A DNA stretch of 64,000 nt from Luteibaculum sp964627445 (GTDB taxonomy: Bacteria > Bacteroidota > Bacteroidia > Flavobacteriales_D > Luteibaculaceae), in NCBI GenBank assembly GCA_964627445.1, contig CAZVJF010000008.1, positions 1-64,000 of the forward strand, in the 5' to 3' direction. Each line of letters opens with the position of its first letter. The first letter of the stretch is position 1. The translations under genes were made by a program, and so were the position numbers. Under the pieces are notes generated by a model that was given only the letters and a program-made list of their open reading frames with translations, searched no databases and had not been told where the DNA came from. Positions 37,351 through 46,546 of this stretch are shown here, in pieces.

Positions 37351-38118
37351 CTAATCTTGCTTTACTTTATGTTTTGGTGCAATAGAGACGCCCCACGAAA
37401 GTGCCAGTGCATCTTGCTGCACCATGCTGCTGAGGGCGTTTATGTTTGGATAAAACGCAATTTCAACATGCGTTCTAATTTGTGTACCCCTGAAATTTAT
37501 GATGGGATAGGTGGCGCTCATGTTTATGCCTAGTAGTATTTCATCTAGGAAATATGTTCCGGATGTGTTTGTATTGCGAAAATTGGGAGGGAAGGTGTCT
37601 TGGAAACGAGGGCTGTCTGTAAAATTGGTCAAAGTAACCTCCTCTTTAAAAGCGTGGTAAATGCTGATATTCGCATGGATGCCCATACCTACTTTTAGCT
37701 GTTGCCTTATAGTAGTGTATACGCCAATTCCTGTTTTCAGGAACAAATAACGATTCGTTTGCTCTTGGTCAAATAGGTATAGGTCTCCATTTTTATTGTA
37801 GCGGTGGCTGTATGCGAACTTTCTAGACTGTAACTCCAGCCCAAAATCTCCTAGAATGCGAAATCTAGAGGAATCGGACTTGGATGCTGCTTCCATGCGC
37901 ATTGCGATTTCTATGCCGTTAAGATTTGCATGGTGTTTTTGAAGTGGTACTATGCGATCTTGTTCAATGAAGTTGTTGGCCAATCCATCTTTATAGTATG
38001 GCGTTGCATTGGCATGTACAGGATGCCAACTTTGGTAGCAAAGTACAATGTCTTCCAACCTTTGACTATAACTTGCTATGCTAATAAGGCAGCAAAGCAA
38101 TATGAAAATACGGTTCAT
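37351..38118 (-). CDS. Exported protein, probable outer-membrane beta-barrel, unknown
   Basis: Protein of 255 residues with a signal peptide ending SYSQ. The rest alternates short amphipathic strands with Asn/Asp/Thr-rich turns (FRILGDFGLELQSRKF, FLKTGIGVYTTIRQQLKVGMGI, MSATYPIINFRGTQIRTHVEIAFYP), which suggests a small barrel or beta-sandwich at the outer membrane. I do not recognise a family and see no catalytic motif. Confidence 0.7.
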   Translation of the reverse strand: MNRIFILLCCLISIASYSQRLEDIVLCYQSWHPVHANATPYYKDGLANNFIEQDRIVPLQKHHANLNGIEIAMRMEAASKSDSSRFRILGDFGLELQSRKFAYSHRYNKNGDLYLFDQEQTNRYLFLKTGIGVYTTIRQQLKVGMGIHANISIYHAFKEEVTLTNFTDSPRFQDTFPPNFRNTNTSGTYFLDEILLGINMSATYPIINFRGTQIRTHVEIAFYPNINALSSMVQQDALALSWGVSIAPKHKVKQD

Positions 38119-38126
38119 TAGCGGAC

Positions 38127-38158
38127 AAAAAAAAGTCCTTGCTAAAGTAGCAAAGACT
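38127..38158 (-). terminator. Intrinsic terminator after the 147-residue secreted protein
   Basis: On the minus strand, AGTCTTTGCTA-ctt-TAGCAAGGACT (one G-T wobble) is followed by eight T. It lies 24 bases after the stop of the gene at 38182-38625. Confidence 0.85.
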
Positions 38159-38181
38159 CTTTAATGGAACGCGAAACTGTA

Positions 38182-38625
38182 CTACCGCTGAAAAATAAAT
38201 CGGGTAATGTAAATGCCGTTTCCATCATCTTTACCCGCCTCACTCTCAACACCGCTGGTCACAAAGGCTAATTTCCAGCCTTCTTTTGCCAGTTCTGTCA
38301 TTTTAGAGCTAATAAGGGCATCGTTACTGGCAATGTTTCTAAAGTTAATTCCCACGCCAGAGTAGAAGTTCAGCAGCTTGGTTTCTTGGAAATCATCAAT
38401 TTTCAGGTCTTTCCTTCGCACCTTGCCCATGTCAGAATCGTTGCCTTCGGTGCGCTCTGTTGTAGCTGCTGCGGCATTCAATTCTTCACCCGACTCAACA
38501 ATTCTAGAACGGCCCAGTCCCATGGGTACAATGGATTCAACCACCGTTACTACTTTGTACTCTTGTGCACTTACCGATAACGCAGTGAGTACAAACACTG
38601 CGAAGGCTAGGGTTAATTTTTTCAT
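38182..38625 (-). CDS. Secreted conserved Bacteroidota protein, unknown
   Basis: Protein of 147 residues with signal peptide MKKLTLAFAVFVLTALSVSA. The mature part has YKVVTVVESIVPMGLGRSR, a charged acidic linker, LLNFYSGVGINFRN and a final KMTELAKEGWKLAFVTSG...GIYITRFIF. The end resembles DUF4177, a small alpha/beta domain with an EGW-x-L-x-x-V core, as seen in many Bacteroidota secreted proteins. Its function is unknown. It has its own terminator. Confidence 0.8.
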   Translation of the reverse strand: MKKLTLAFAVFVLTALSVSAQEYKVVTVVESIVPMGLGRSRIVESGEELNAAAATTERTEGNDSDMGKVRRKDLKIDDFQETKLLNFYSGVGINFRNIASNDALISSKMTELAKEGWKLAFVTSGVESEAGKDDGNGIYITRFIFQR

Positions 38626-38679
38626 TGGATTGTGTTTAGATATACCAATACCAAGGTACGTGCCAAACGCATAACTGCG

Positions 38680-39567
38680 CTAAATTCTGCGTTGAATCAG
38701 TTCCCCATATATTTCAGCTTCGGGGCCAAAGCTTTTAAAGAAATTGGCCACACCGGGGATGTCCGATCCCTCAAAATCGAAGTAGGTAAAGCGGTGGTGG
38801 TGTTCACGGATTACCGCGTCCAGCAAAAAGTGCATGGCGTAGGTCTTTTTTCCCTGTTCTGAGGAAGCCCCGAAAACATTGTAAACGCGCTCACCAAATA
38901 GAAAAAATATGCCCATGGCCAATACCGTATCATCGGCATCCACCACCTTGTACATGGCAAGGGCGTCCTTCTCCCAGCAGCATTCAAAAATTTTCAAGAT
39001 GGTTTGATATTCAGTAGCCGCCAGGGGTACTACGCTGCCCAGGTGTTCCTTGTAAAAATCAATAACCCCAACGATGCTATCTGCGGGCCTTAGGAGGCAA
39101 ACCTTTGCTGCTTGTCGCAACCGCTTTCGTAGGGTTTTGTGGTATGCCGCATGCAAGGCATCATAGTGGGTAGAGAGCGGAAGAATATAATTGGTGCGTG
39201 CGGTAAAAAGGGTTTCGTTTTGCTGGAAGTGCGCTGCGTTGACTTTAGTTACAAACCGCGCGTATTTCCAGGATTGAGCCAATTGCAACACATCGGCTAT
39301 CATGCTATTAGAAATGGCTGCAGCATAGATGCCCAACTGCTGGGTTAAGGGAGCTACGTAGACTTGTTTCCAGCCTAGCAGTTTGCGATTTACAGGCAGC
39401 GGCATAACGGCTTGGTAGTCGCCCCAAACTACCGCTTCCCAGCGCTTGTTAGTGGCTGCGTCTAAGTACCAGCTTTGCGCATAAATTAGGTTGTTTGGGG
39501 CTTGCGCTAGGCAAGCATCCCATTTTTGGGTATCAATATGATGTCTGGGGACTACCGTAAACTGCAT
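38680..39567 (-). CDS. GNAT-fold (FemAB/acetyltransferase_6-like) protein
   Basis: Protein of 295 residues resembling peptidoglycan-bridge or BioF-type GNAT enzymes: N-terminal half with NLIYAQSWYLDAAT and a VMPLPVNRKLLGWKQVYVAP strand, C-terminal half with AMGIFFLFGERVYNVFGASSE and FDFEGSDIPGVANFFKSFG. The second half holds the usual donor-binding GNAT beta-bulge. FemAB-like proteins transfer amino acids or acyl groups to cell-wall or lipid acceptors; substrates here are unknown. Confidence 0.78.
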   Translation of the reverse strand: MQFTVVPRHHIDTQKWDACLAQAPNNLIYAQSWYLDAATNKRWEAVVWGDYQAVMPLPVNRKLLGWKQVYVAPLTQQLGIYAAAISNSMIADVLQLAQSWKYARFVTKVNAAHFQQNETLFTARTNYILPLSTHYDALHAAYHKTLRKRLRQAAKVCLLRPADSIVGVIDFYKEHLGSVVPLAATEYQTILKIFECCWEKDALAMYKVVDADDTVLAMGIFFLFGERVYNVFGASSEQGKKTYAMHFLLDAVIREHHHRFTYFDFEGSDIPGVANFFKSFGPEAEIYGELIQRRI

Positions 39568-39598
39568 ACTTGAGGCGCCAAAGTAAAACTAATTTAAC

Positions 39599-40378
39599 AT
39601 GGGTTTATTTCGAAGTGGTTACTTTCGCCCGATGGCGATACTGCGTGTAGTTTTTCGTTTTTTCCTTTTTGTTTTTGGCTCCTTATGGTACACCTTTTGG
39701 GCCTTATTACCCAAGCTTTTAGGTATGGATTTTAAATATTCCTACCGTGCCTACGTAGCGTGGAAAAAACTAATGATTTGGGGTTTAAATATAAAAGTGG
39801 AACTGGAAGGGCCCAAGCCAACCACTGCGGGCGTTATCATGGCCAACCACCGCTCCTACGTAGATGTGTTGTTTATAGACTCGGAAACTCCCGTAGTTTT
39901 TGTGGCTAAAAAATCGGTGAGCAAGTGGCCCATTGTGGGCTGGGGAGGAAAAGCACTGAGTACCGTTTGGGTGGAGCGTAGCAGCAAAACCAGCCGGCAA
40001 AAAACACGAGAGCAATTAACACAGCGTTTGGAAGAAGGCATTTCCGTTGTGGTGTTCCCCGAGGGTACCACGCATCGCGGTCCTGAAACATTGGCGTTTA
40101 AACCAGGAATGTTTAATACCGTTGCCAGCGCACAGCTCCCAGTTTACGCATTGGCCATAGAGTACGAAAACCCAAAAATTGCCTGGGTGGATGACGATCT
40201 GTTCTTACCCCACTTTTTTGAAATATTCGGTCAGAAAGCTATACGCGTGAAGTTGCGTTTTTCCCAGCCTTTGCTGCATAGCGATGGTACCGCTTTAAAA
40301 GAGCAAACACAAGATTGGATCAACCAGCAGCTTTTGGTTTTTAGGTCAGAGTGGGATAAGCAATTGCAAGGACATTAA
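39599..40378 (+). CDS. plsC: 1-acyl-sn-glycerol-3-phosphate acyltransferase-like
   Basis: Membrane-associated acyltransferase of 259 residues. One or two hydrophobic segments at about 10-45, then the HX4D motif NHRSYVD and the glycerophosphate-binding FPEGTTHRG. These are the PlsC-family blocks I and III, so it should transfer an acyl chain to lysophosphatidate or a related lysolipid at the inner membrane. It is divergent from the GNAT gene with only 31 bases between. Confidence 0.9.
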   Translation: MGLFRSGYFRPMAILRVVFRFFLFVFGSLWYTFWALLPKLLGMDFKYSYRAYVAWKKLMIWGLNIKVELEGPKPTTAGVIMANHRSYVDVLFIDSETPVVFVAKKSVSKWPIVGWGGKALSTVWVERSSKTSRQKTREQLTQRLEEGISVVVFPEGTTHRGPETLAFKPGMFNTVASAQLPVYALAIEYENPKIAWVDDDLFLPHFFEIFGQKAIRVKLRFSQPLLHSDGTALKEQTQDWINQQLLVFRSEWDKQLQGH

Positions 40379-40389
40379 ACTCCATCTTT

Positions 40390-40397
40390 TAGCTTTG
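40390..40397 (+). promoter_or_regulatory. Candidate -7 box for the lipoprotein gene at 40434
   Basis: TAGCTTTG, an exact TAnnTTTG match, 36 bases before the start codon. A TTG lies 23 bases upstream, slightly farther than the usual -33 distance. Confidence 0.45.
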
Positions 40398-40433
40398 CTA
40401 TTTCGTACGTAGTACCAAACCAAAACACCAACG

Positions 40434-41408
40434 ATGAAAAAGTATTTGTTTCCTCTGCTAGCACTGGCATTTTTTGCTTGTGATGATAATGAAAATCGCC
40501 AGGGTCCTGGCACTCCCTTCAACCCAGAAATCATTGCTTCTACCAACACGGGTGGCGAAGTGTTTTTTGCCGAAATTCTCTCCAATTCGGAAGCGCGTGT
40601 GCGCAAAGTGAGTGTGGGCCATGACGATGCAGACGGCATTGTTTTCGATAACACGAGAAACCGCGTTTACCAAGCCAACCGTAGCGACAATGCGATTGTT
40701 GCCTACAGTAACGTATCCAACCAGGTACGGAAACCTTCTTTAGATGAGGTGGCAACGGTAAGCCAGGATACCGTCAACATTAACAATGCACGCGGTTTGG
40801 CGTTCAACGATCAGGTGCTGGTTTTAGCCGATGACGTAAATCCTGGTGCTTTTTCTTGCTACCAAACCAATGGCGATAGTGTATCTTTTCTATCCAGAAA
40901 AGAGGTAACCTTTCAGGTTTGGGGGGTAGATTTAGATGGCAACGACTTGTATGCGGTGGTAGATGAGGCCAACCGGGTTAACGTGTATAGCAACGTTAAT
41001 TTCAATAACAGCACCTTGCCTCTACCGCAAACGGTTACCATAACAGGGATGGTGCGTTCGCATGGTATACATTATGAAGCGAGTGAAGACCTGATGATAC
41101 TTACCGATATTGGTGCGGCTTCGAGTGCAACCGATGGTGGATTACACATTATACCCAACTGGTCTGTTGCCAGCATTGACGGGGTTATTGCCGCATTTGA
41201 GCAAACCGTTATTTCTGGATCTGCAACAGAACTCGGAAATCCTGTGGATGTGGCGTACGATGCAAGCCGAGATTTAATTATTGTTGCAGAAAGAGCGAAC
41301 GAGGGCGGTAAAATAATGTGGTTTCGCAACAGCACTTTGGGTGGAAATATGGCACCCGATTATCAAACCGCTTTTGCAGGAGCTTCTTCCGTGGCTTTTG
41401 AAAGATAA
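40434..41408 (+). CDS. Lipoprotein with predicted beta-propeller fold, unknown
   Basis: Protein of 324 residues with a lipoprotein signal ending at Cys16 (LAFFAC). The mature part has repeated strands such as ADGIVFDNTRNRVYQAN, VWGVDLDGNDLYAV, PVDVAYDASRDLIIVAE and VAFER, which suggests a YncE/NHL-type beta-propeller. It is probably at the cell surface or outer membrane. The xth gene follows 6 bases later, so co-transcription is likely. Confidence 0.8.
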   Translation: MKKYLFPLLALAFFACDDNENRQGPGTPFNPEIIASTNTGGEVFFAEILSNSEARVRKVSVGHDDADGIVFDNTRNRVYQANRSDNAIVAYSNVSNQVRKPSLDEVATVSQDTVNINNARGLAFNDQVLVLADDVNPGAFSCYQTNGDSVSFLSRKEVTFQVWGVDLDGNDLYAVVDEANRVNVYSNVNFNNSTLPLPQTVTITGMVRSHGIHYEASEDLMILTDIGAASSATDGGLHIIPNWSVASIDGVIAAFEQTVISGSATELGNPVDVAYDASRDLIIVAERANEGGKIMWFRNSTLGGNMAPDYQTAFAGASSVAFER

Positions 41409-41414
41409 GCACAA

Positions 41415-42182
41415 ATGAAATGTATTTCTTGGAACGTTAACGGCATACGAGCTGCGGTAAAAAAAGGCATTATCGCAGATCTTAAAGATATGGATGCCGA
41501 TGTTTTTGCCTTTCAGGAAACCAAGGCCACCGAGGAGCAAACCATAGCGGCTTTGGAAGAGCTGGAAGGCTATACGGTGTATGCCAACGAGGCCGATAAA
41601 AAAGGGTACTCGGGTACCGCTTTTGCCGTTAAAAACGATGCCGCACTTCAAGTTTGGAAAAATCTGGATAACGACACTCACGATGGCGAGGGCCGTGTAA
41701 TTCATGCGGAATTTGAAGACTTTATTTTGGTAAACACCTATGTGCCCAACTCAAAAAGCGAGTTGGAACGCTTAGATTATCGCCAAACCTGGGATGCTCA
41801 CTTGCTAGGACATTTGCAGGATTTGCGTAAGAAAAAGCCCGTTGTGCTTTGTGGCGATCTCAACGTGGCGCACAAGGAAATAGACCTGGCACGCCCCAAG
41901 GCCAACTACAACAAATCGGCTGGATTTACCCAAGAGGAAATCAACGGCATAGACAACTATCTAGCCGGAGGTTTGGTAGATAGCTTCCGCCACGTCCACC
42001 CAGAAAAAGTGCAATACAGCTGGTGGAGTTTTAGAGGTGGAGCGCGCCAAAGAAATGTAGGCTGGCGTATCGATTACTTTTTGGTAGACGAGCAACTGCA
42101 ATCGAATATTAAAGACGCATTTATCATGGACCAGATAACGGGCTCAGATCATTGTCCCGTAGGGGTTATTTTAAACGCCTAG
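41415..42182 (+). CDS. xth: Exodeoxyribonuclease III
   Basis: Protein of 255 residues of the exonuclease/endonuclease/phosphatase fold. Landmarks: SWNVNGIRA (Asn at the metal/phosphate site), FQETKA (metal-binding Glu), CGDLNVAHKEIDLARPK (catalytic Asp/Asn) and the final GSDHCPVG (catalytic His). It acts as an AP endonuclease and 3' exonuclease in base-excision repair. It is followed by a strong terminator. Confidence 0.96.
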   Translation: MKCISWNVNGIRAAVKKGIIADLKDMDADVFAFQETKATEEQTIAALEELEGYTVYANEADKKGYSGTAFAVKNDAALQVWKNLDNDTHDGEGRVIHAEFEDFILVNTYVPNSKSELERLDYRQTWDAHLLGHLQDLRKKKPVVLCGDLNVAHKEIDLARPKANYNKSAGFTQEEINGIDNYLAGGLVDSFRHVHPEKVQYSWWSFRGGARQRNVGWRIDYFLVDEQLQSNIKDAFIMDQITGSDHCPVGVILNA

Positions 42183-42206
42183 CGTTTCGTTTTGCCGAGT
42201 TGATAC

Positions 42207-42240
42207 AAAACCGCCCTGCTATCCGTAGGGCGGTTTTTTT
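42207..42240 (+). terminator. Intrinsic terminator after xth
   Basis: An AAAACCGCCCT / AGGGCGGTTTT stem with a 9-base loop is followed by a T run (seven T), 24 bases after the xth stop. Confidence 0.93.
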
Positions 42241-42350
42241 ATCCCATTTAATCACTAGCAAAGAAAATATGCCACCCGCTGTTGCTAAGAAAAATAAACC
42301 TATCCCGCAGCATTGAGTTATTATTGCAGCCAAACACCACCATCCTTTTT

Positions 42351-43346
42351 ATGAAAAAGCTTTTCGGTCTCTTTCTTCTTATGGGTAGCATCGCCTGTGT
42401 TCGCAATCAGGTGAGTCTGCAAACCAGCCAACTCCCAGAGTCGGCCAGTATTCGAGCCATAGCTTTTGGTGAAAGTAGAACCTGGGTTTCGGGCAGTGCA
42501 GGAAGTATTTTTTACAGCGATAACCTGGAGCAATGGACTACGGTAAATCCACCCGTGGACACCTTAGATTACCGCGCTTTGTACGCTAAAAATAAGAATG
42601 AAGTGGTAGTGGCTTCGGCTGGATATCCCGCACAAATATACCGAACCATCAACGCAGGAGCCCATTGGGAATTGGTGTACGAAGACACCATTGAAAGCGC
42701 ATTTTTTGATGCGATTACGGTAGATAGCTCCGGTTTGGGCTATGTTCTGGGCGATCCGCGAGAGGGGGCGTTTTGCTTGTACGAAACCCGGGATTTTGGT
42801 GCCAGTTGGAAGAAACTGCCGGCAGCCGCATCTCCAAAGGTTGTGGAAGGCGAAGTAGCCTATGCTGCATCCAACACCAATATGGTACAAATACAGGAGG
42901 GGCTCATTTTTATTAGTGGTGGGGCAGCAGGTAGTTTTGTGCATGCCGGTGTGCCCAGCAAAGGGCAATGGAAAAAAGAAATGTTGCCCTTAAAAGCAGG
43001 GGAGGGCTGTGGTGCATTTACCATGGCACAGCGGGGCGATAACATTATGGTTGGCGGTGGATGTTATGCCAAAATTCAAGACAGCGAAGGCAATTTCCTG
43101 TTTTCTGATAACTTGGGAACGCAATGGTTTCAATTGCCACAAGCGCCCAAGGGCTACATTTCTGGGTTGGCATTTATGGGTAAAACACATTTGATTGGTG
43201 TGGGCGACCTGGGGATACAAGTAGCTCCAAAACGCAGCAAACGCTTTGAATATCTTACCCAAGAAAAAGGCTGGAATGTAGTGGCCTGCCGCGATTCTGT
43301 ATGTGTAGCCGCAGGTAAAAATGGGAAGGTGGCTGTGATTCGTTAA
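42351..43346 (+). CDS. YCF48/BNR-like beta-propeller lipoprotein
   Basis: Lipoprotein of 331 residues with a signal ending at Cys16 (MGSIAC). The ATG at 42351 is chosen over the in-frame ATG at 42282, which would place 23 residues before a perfect lipoprotein signal. The rest is a seven-bladed propeller with BNR/YCF48-type turns (WVSGSAGSIFYSDN, IYRTINAGAHW, LYETRDFGASWKKLP). Similar proteins in Bacteroidota are annotated as oxidoreductases, without evidence. Ligand is unknown. Confidence 0.85.
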   Translation: MKKLFGLFLLMGSIACVRNQVSLQTSQLPESASIRAIAFGESRTWVSGSAGSIFYSDNLEQWTTVNPPVDTLDYRALYAKNKNEVVVASAGYPAQIYRTINAGAHWELVYEDTIESAFFDAITVDSSGLGYVLGDPREGAFCLYETRDFGASWKKLPAAASPKVVEGEVAYAASNTNMVQIQEGLIFISGGAAGSFVHAGVPSKGQWKKEMLPLKAGEGCGAFTMAQRGDNIMVGGGCYAKIQDSEGNFLFSDNLGTQWFQLPQAPKGYISGLAFMGKTHLIGVGDLGIQVAPKRSKRFEYLTQEKGWNVVACRDSVCVAAGKNGKVAVIR

Positions 43347-43388
43347 TACAACTAACTTTTATTCGAAGTTTTTTATCTGGAAAGGGAT

Positions 43389-43396
43389 TACCTTTG
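43389..43396 (+). promoter_or_regulatory. Candidate -7 box with inverted repeat before the lipoprotein at 43418
   Basis: TACCTTTG is an exact TAnnTTTG match, 21 bases before the start codon. A perfect 7-base inverted repeat, GGGTATT-caa-AATACCC (43399-43415), follows at the expected transcription start and ends two bases before the ATG. Confidence 0.45.
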
Positions 43397-43417
43397 TAGG
43401 GTATTCAAAATACCCGT

Positions 43418-44407
43418 ATGCGTTTTTTAGTTTTCTATATTCTAGTGGTTGTGGTAGCCATAGCTTGCAAAAAACTCGATGTAAATGGCGAGTATGTTCC
43501 TTCTTCTAGGGCATATACTACCCAGGAATTTTTTGACTTGTACGAGCCACAGCCTGGCTACTTTAATGTGATTTTAGACTCTTCGGCCAATCCCCCCAAA
43601 CAGGAGGTAGCAATAGGAGAATACACCGTAAGCTTTTATCCAGATTCGGTGTATCGCTTAGATGGTAGCCCGTATAAGGGGCGTGCAATGGTGAAGTTTT
43701 TGCCGCTGACCAAGCCCAGTGACTTTATTTTTACGAGTCGTCCTACGGAAACGAAATTCGATCTGCTAGAGTCTGCAGGTGCCTTTCATATTATGCTATT
43801 GGATAAAGACAGTGCGGAGTTGCGTACCGAGTGCATTTCCCTGGAATATCCCTACCCGAGCATGTCGGATAGCAGCGAGGCATTGCAACTATTTGTGCCG
43901 GCAACACGAGACAACGGAACACCCATTTGGGAGGTGGCGGATACCTCCCAAGGAAGCCTATCTGTGCTTATCGATAATATAGACTCGGTTGAGGTAGATA
44001 GCAATTTTAATTGCGAAGGGGTTTGTAAAATACAGGCGCAGTTTAACAACAGTACCGGTCTAAACTGGATTAACTGCGATGCCTTTTGGTCGAGCACCGC
44101 GGCAAAAAAAGATATGGTTTTTCGCTTTGATGACAGCGAAGATCTGGTGCTCGATGATGCCTTTGTTGTAGTGATATTCAAAGATATCCGCTCGGTAATG
44201 CAGGCTTATCGGGTAGAGAAAAACAAATACGTAGTGCGTAACATTCCTGTAGACCTGGATATTGCTGTGGTTGCCGTAGCTTTTGAGGGAATTTCGCTGT
44301 ATGCAGGCACTGCAGAGCACAACACTTCGGGCGGCAGCACTGTGGGTATAACGTTACAAGAAACCACAGAAAGCGAGGTAGCGGCCTTGTTGAAGGCGTG
44401 GGATTAA
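43418..44407 (+). CDS. Lipoprotein, unknown
   Basis: Protein of 329 residues with a lipoprotein signal ending at Cys17 (VVAIAC). The mature part is beta-rich (VAIGEYTVSFYPDSVYRLDG, PTETKFDLLESAGAFHIMLLD). Two Cys residues in NCEGVC could be a disulfide. The second half is acidic. No family is recognised; it may be a surface adhesion or binding protein. Confidence 0.72.
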   Translation: MRFLVFYILVVVVAIACKKLDVNGEYVPSSRAYTTQEFFDLYEPQPGYFNVILDSSANPPKQEVAIGEYTVSFYPDSVYRLDGSPYKGRAMVKFLPLTKPSDFIFTSRPTETKFDLLESAGAFHIMLLDKDSAELRTECISLEYPYPSMSDSSEALQLFVPATRDNGTPIWEVADTSQGSLSVLIDNIDSVEVDSNFNCEGVCKIQAQFNNSTGLNWINCDAFWSSTAAKKDMVFRFDDSEDLVLDDAFVVVIFKDIRSVMQAYRVEKNKYVVRNIPVDLDIAVVAVAFEGISLYAGTAEHNTSGGSTVGITLQETTESEVAALLKAWD

Positions 44408-44433
44408 GGTTTGGAAGATTTAAGTAAGCAATA

Positions 44434-44466
44434 CTTCCCAGGCGGGTCTATCATGCCTGGGAGAAG
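44434..44466. terminator. Weak bidirectional hairpin between convergent genes
   Basis: CCCAGGC and GCCTGGG form a stem with an 11-base loop and further CTT/AAG pairing across a bulge. There is no long T run, so termination is uncertain. Confidence 0.4.
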
Positions 44467-44505
44467 TTTAGCTCAAGTGAAGGATAGCGCTCCACAATCT
44501 TCCAC

Positions 44506-45198
44506 CTAGTGGTCCACTTCTGTGATCTCATTGAGCATGATCCAGCCATTTTGCAAGGCGACCACGGTGACTCCTACCATATTTTTAACGCCCAGCTTTC
44601 GGTATAAGCTACTGCGCCTGCTTTTAATGGTGTCTAGCGATAATTCTAAAGTAGTAGCAATTTCCTTGAGCGTATACTGCTGCGTAGTTAATCGAATAAT
44701 TTCTAAATCTTTCGGATCTAAACGAGAAGGAAACTGCTTCGAGCGGTCTTTTGCCACGCCAAAAAAATAATCCATTAAGTTTTTCCGGATATCGGAAGCA
44801 AAGAAGAGCTCGTCTTCCGATAAAATACTAAAAAGCCGATTGAGTTCTTGGATAGACACCGATTTGTGAATATATCCATCGGCCCCCATTTGGTAGCATT
44901 TTTTTATGCGATGTAAGTTTTGGTGTACGGATACAATGATGATTTTTGGAAAGTGGGTTAGTTGATTTCGTTCTTCCTTCAATAGTTCTATGAGACCAAA
45001 ACCATCTAGAATGGGCATGTCTAGGTCTAGGAAAAGTACATCAAAACGTTGATATCGTATTTTGTCAAAAGCTTCTTTTCCGTTGGCAACGCAAACGATC
45101 TTTTTTACCGAGGCTACTTTTTCTAACAATGCTTTAAACCCGGCACCGATGATGGGGTGGTCGTCTGCTATTAATACGGAAAGGTTTTCTGTGCGCAT
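44506..45198 (-). CDS. NarL/FixJ-type response regulator
   Basis: Protein of 230 residues. A receiver domain (about 5-125) has acidic residues in LIADDHP and the phosphoacceptor Asp in FLDLDMPILDG; a LuxR-type HTH (about 165-225) has LTTQQYTLKEIATTLELS and TIKSRRSSLYRKL. It binds DNA after phosphorylation. The histidine kinase gene precedes it with 5 bases between, so they are a two-component pair. Confidence 0.93.
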   Translation of the reverse strand: MRTENLSVLIADDHPIIGAGFKALLEKVASVKKIVCVANGKEAFDKIRYQRFDVLFLDLDMPILDGFGLIELLKEERNQLTHFPKIIIVSVHQNLHRIKKCYQMGADGYIHKSVSIQELNRLFSILSEDELFFASDIRKNLMDYFFGVAKDRSKQFPSRLDPKDLEIIRLTTQQYTLKEIATTLELSLDTIKSRRSSLYRKLGVKNMVGVTVVALQNGWIMLNEITEVDH

Positions 45199-45203
45199 GG
45201 CAT

Positions 45204-45950
45204 TTAGTTCTTTACGGTTACCACAATATGCGCTCCACCCGTTGGCGAACTAGAGGTTTTTAAGGTGCCCTTGATCAGCGTTAGTCTGTTGCTGATGTTT
45301 TGTAAGCCCACACCGCTACCATGGGTTTGGAGCGATTTAGGAAAGCCCTTACCGTTATCGGTAACCGATAGGGTAGTTTCTTGCTGCTCTTGAGCTAAGC
45401 AGATAATCACCTCTGTGCCTGCACTGTGCTTAATGGCATTAAGCACCAATTCCTTGGCAATCTTAAGCAACTGAGATTTTTGGTTATTGCTCAGGTTGGT
45501 TTTTGGGGCAAGGTCTGGAAGGCGCACTTGGAAATTTTGGGTATTCATAGGCAACAGGTTGTCTTCCAGTGCCTCGGCCAAGGTCATCGAGTCAAAATTC
45601 ACAGGAATCAGTTCATGTGAGGCTTTCCGAATGGCTTTGCTGGTGTCTTGAATCTGTTGTAAGATCTGATTTAATTTTCCAGGTACGGAGTTTTTGGGTT
45701 GTTGTTCTGAGGCATATAACTCCAGCTGATTGTATATTCCGGCCAGCATGGGACCTACATCATCGTGCAAGTCTTGTCCTACCCGTTTTTGTTCTTGCGT
45801 TTGAGCTTCTAAAACCGCTTGAAAAATTTCCTGCTGTTTTCGTCTGCGCTCCTTTTGAACAAAAACTAATAATAGCACTGCGCCAAGAATCACAAGAAAA
45901 GAGACCAAGAAGCTGGTTACTATGATAGTTATTACGTCTTCTTGTACCAT
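45204..45950 (-). CDS. NarX-type sensor histidine kinase
   Basis: Protein of 248 residues with one N-terminal transmembrane helix (about 8-31), a HisKA_3 dimerisation domain with phospho-His62 in GQDLHDDVGPML, and a HATPase domain (about 140-248; ELVLNAIKHS N-box, VTDNGKGF G1, GSGVGLQNI G2). There is almost no periplasmic sensor domain, so it may take its signal from the multispanning protein encoded just upstream, whose gene overlaps this one by 19 bases. It phosphorylates the regulator encoded next. Confidence 0.93.
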   Translation of the reverse strand: MVQEDVITIIVTSFLVSFLVILGAVLLLVFVQKERRRKQQEIFQAVLEAQTQEQKRVGQDLHDDVGPMLAGIYNQLELYASEQQPKNSVPGKLNQILQQIQDTSKAIRKASHELIPVNFDSMTLAEALEDNLLPMNTQNFQVRLPDLAPKTNLSNNQKSQLLKIAKELVLNAIKHSAGTEVIICLAQEQQETTLSVTDNGKGFPKSLQTHGSGVGLQNISNRLTLIKGTLKTSSSPTGGAHIVVTVKN

Positions 45951-46546
45951 GCGACAACCACGGGGATAAACAAAATGAAATTAAACGAAATACCCGCAAG
46001 AAATGCCAAAGGTCTTAAAAAGATAAATAATTCATGGTTGTCGTTGTGGTAGGCTTTCCACATAGCGATATTAACAATCAGAGCTACTAAAAAGTACAAT
46101 GTGAAGGCTACGCCAATCCAAAATCTTTCTTCAGATAAAAATGATGTTGGTTTTTCTTTCGTGGTGTAGAATACAAGTAGGCTGGCCGTTACAATAATAA
46201 AAAAGTGCCCCAAGATGGTGTGTCGATAGTCTGTGTTACCTAAACCGAAATAGGCAGTTGCTATAGCGAGGATTAGGTAAAAAGAACAAAATAGGGCAGT
46301 AATTAAGTTCCTTCCTTTTGGGTAATCTATTCCAATCCATAAAATGCCAAGTGTTGCCAAATAATCTATTTGATTTAAATAGCTACTATTCAGTTCAATG
46401 AAATGAAATATAATGAATAAGACTTGTAATAGAACTGTATAAAAGACTACCCATAGCCAGTATTTGGAGAGCGCTCTGAATTTCCAAATGCCACCAAATA
46501 CTGGTATGAGGGTAGATATTGCTCCTATTAAAGCCCAGTTGGACAT
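45932..46546 (-). CDS. Multispanning membrane protein, candidate sensor partner
   Basis: Protein of 204 residues with six hydrophobic segments (about 4-22, 28-50, 56-75, 90-112, 125-155, 178-200), starting MSNWALIGAISTLIPVFGG. It overlaps the histidine kinase start by 19 bases, so they are translated together. I do not recognise a family. The position suggests it is a membrane sensor or receptor for the kinase; this is inference. Confidence 0.82.
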   Translation of the reverse strand: MSNWALIGAISTLIPVFGGIWKFRALSKYWLWVVFYTVLLQVLFIIFHFIELNSSYLNQIDYLATLGILWIGIDYPKGRNLITALFCSFYLILAIATAYFGLGNTDYRHTILGHFFIIVTASLLVFYTTKEKPTSFLSEERFWIGVAFTLYFLVALIVNIAMWKAYHNDNHELFIFLRPLAFLAGISFNFILFIPVVVAWYKKT

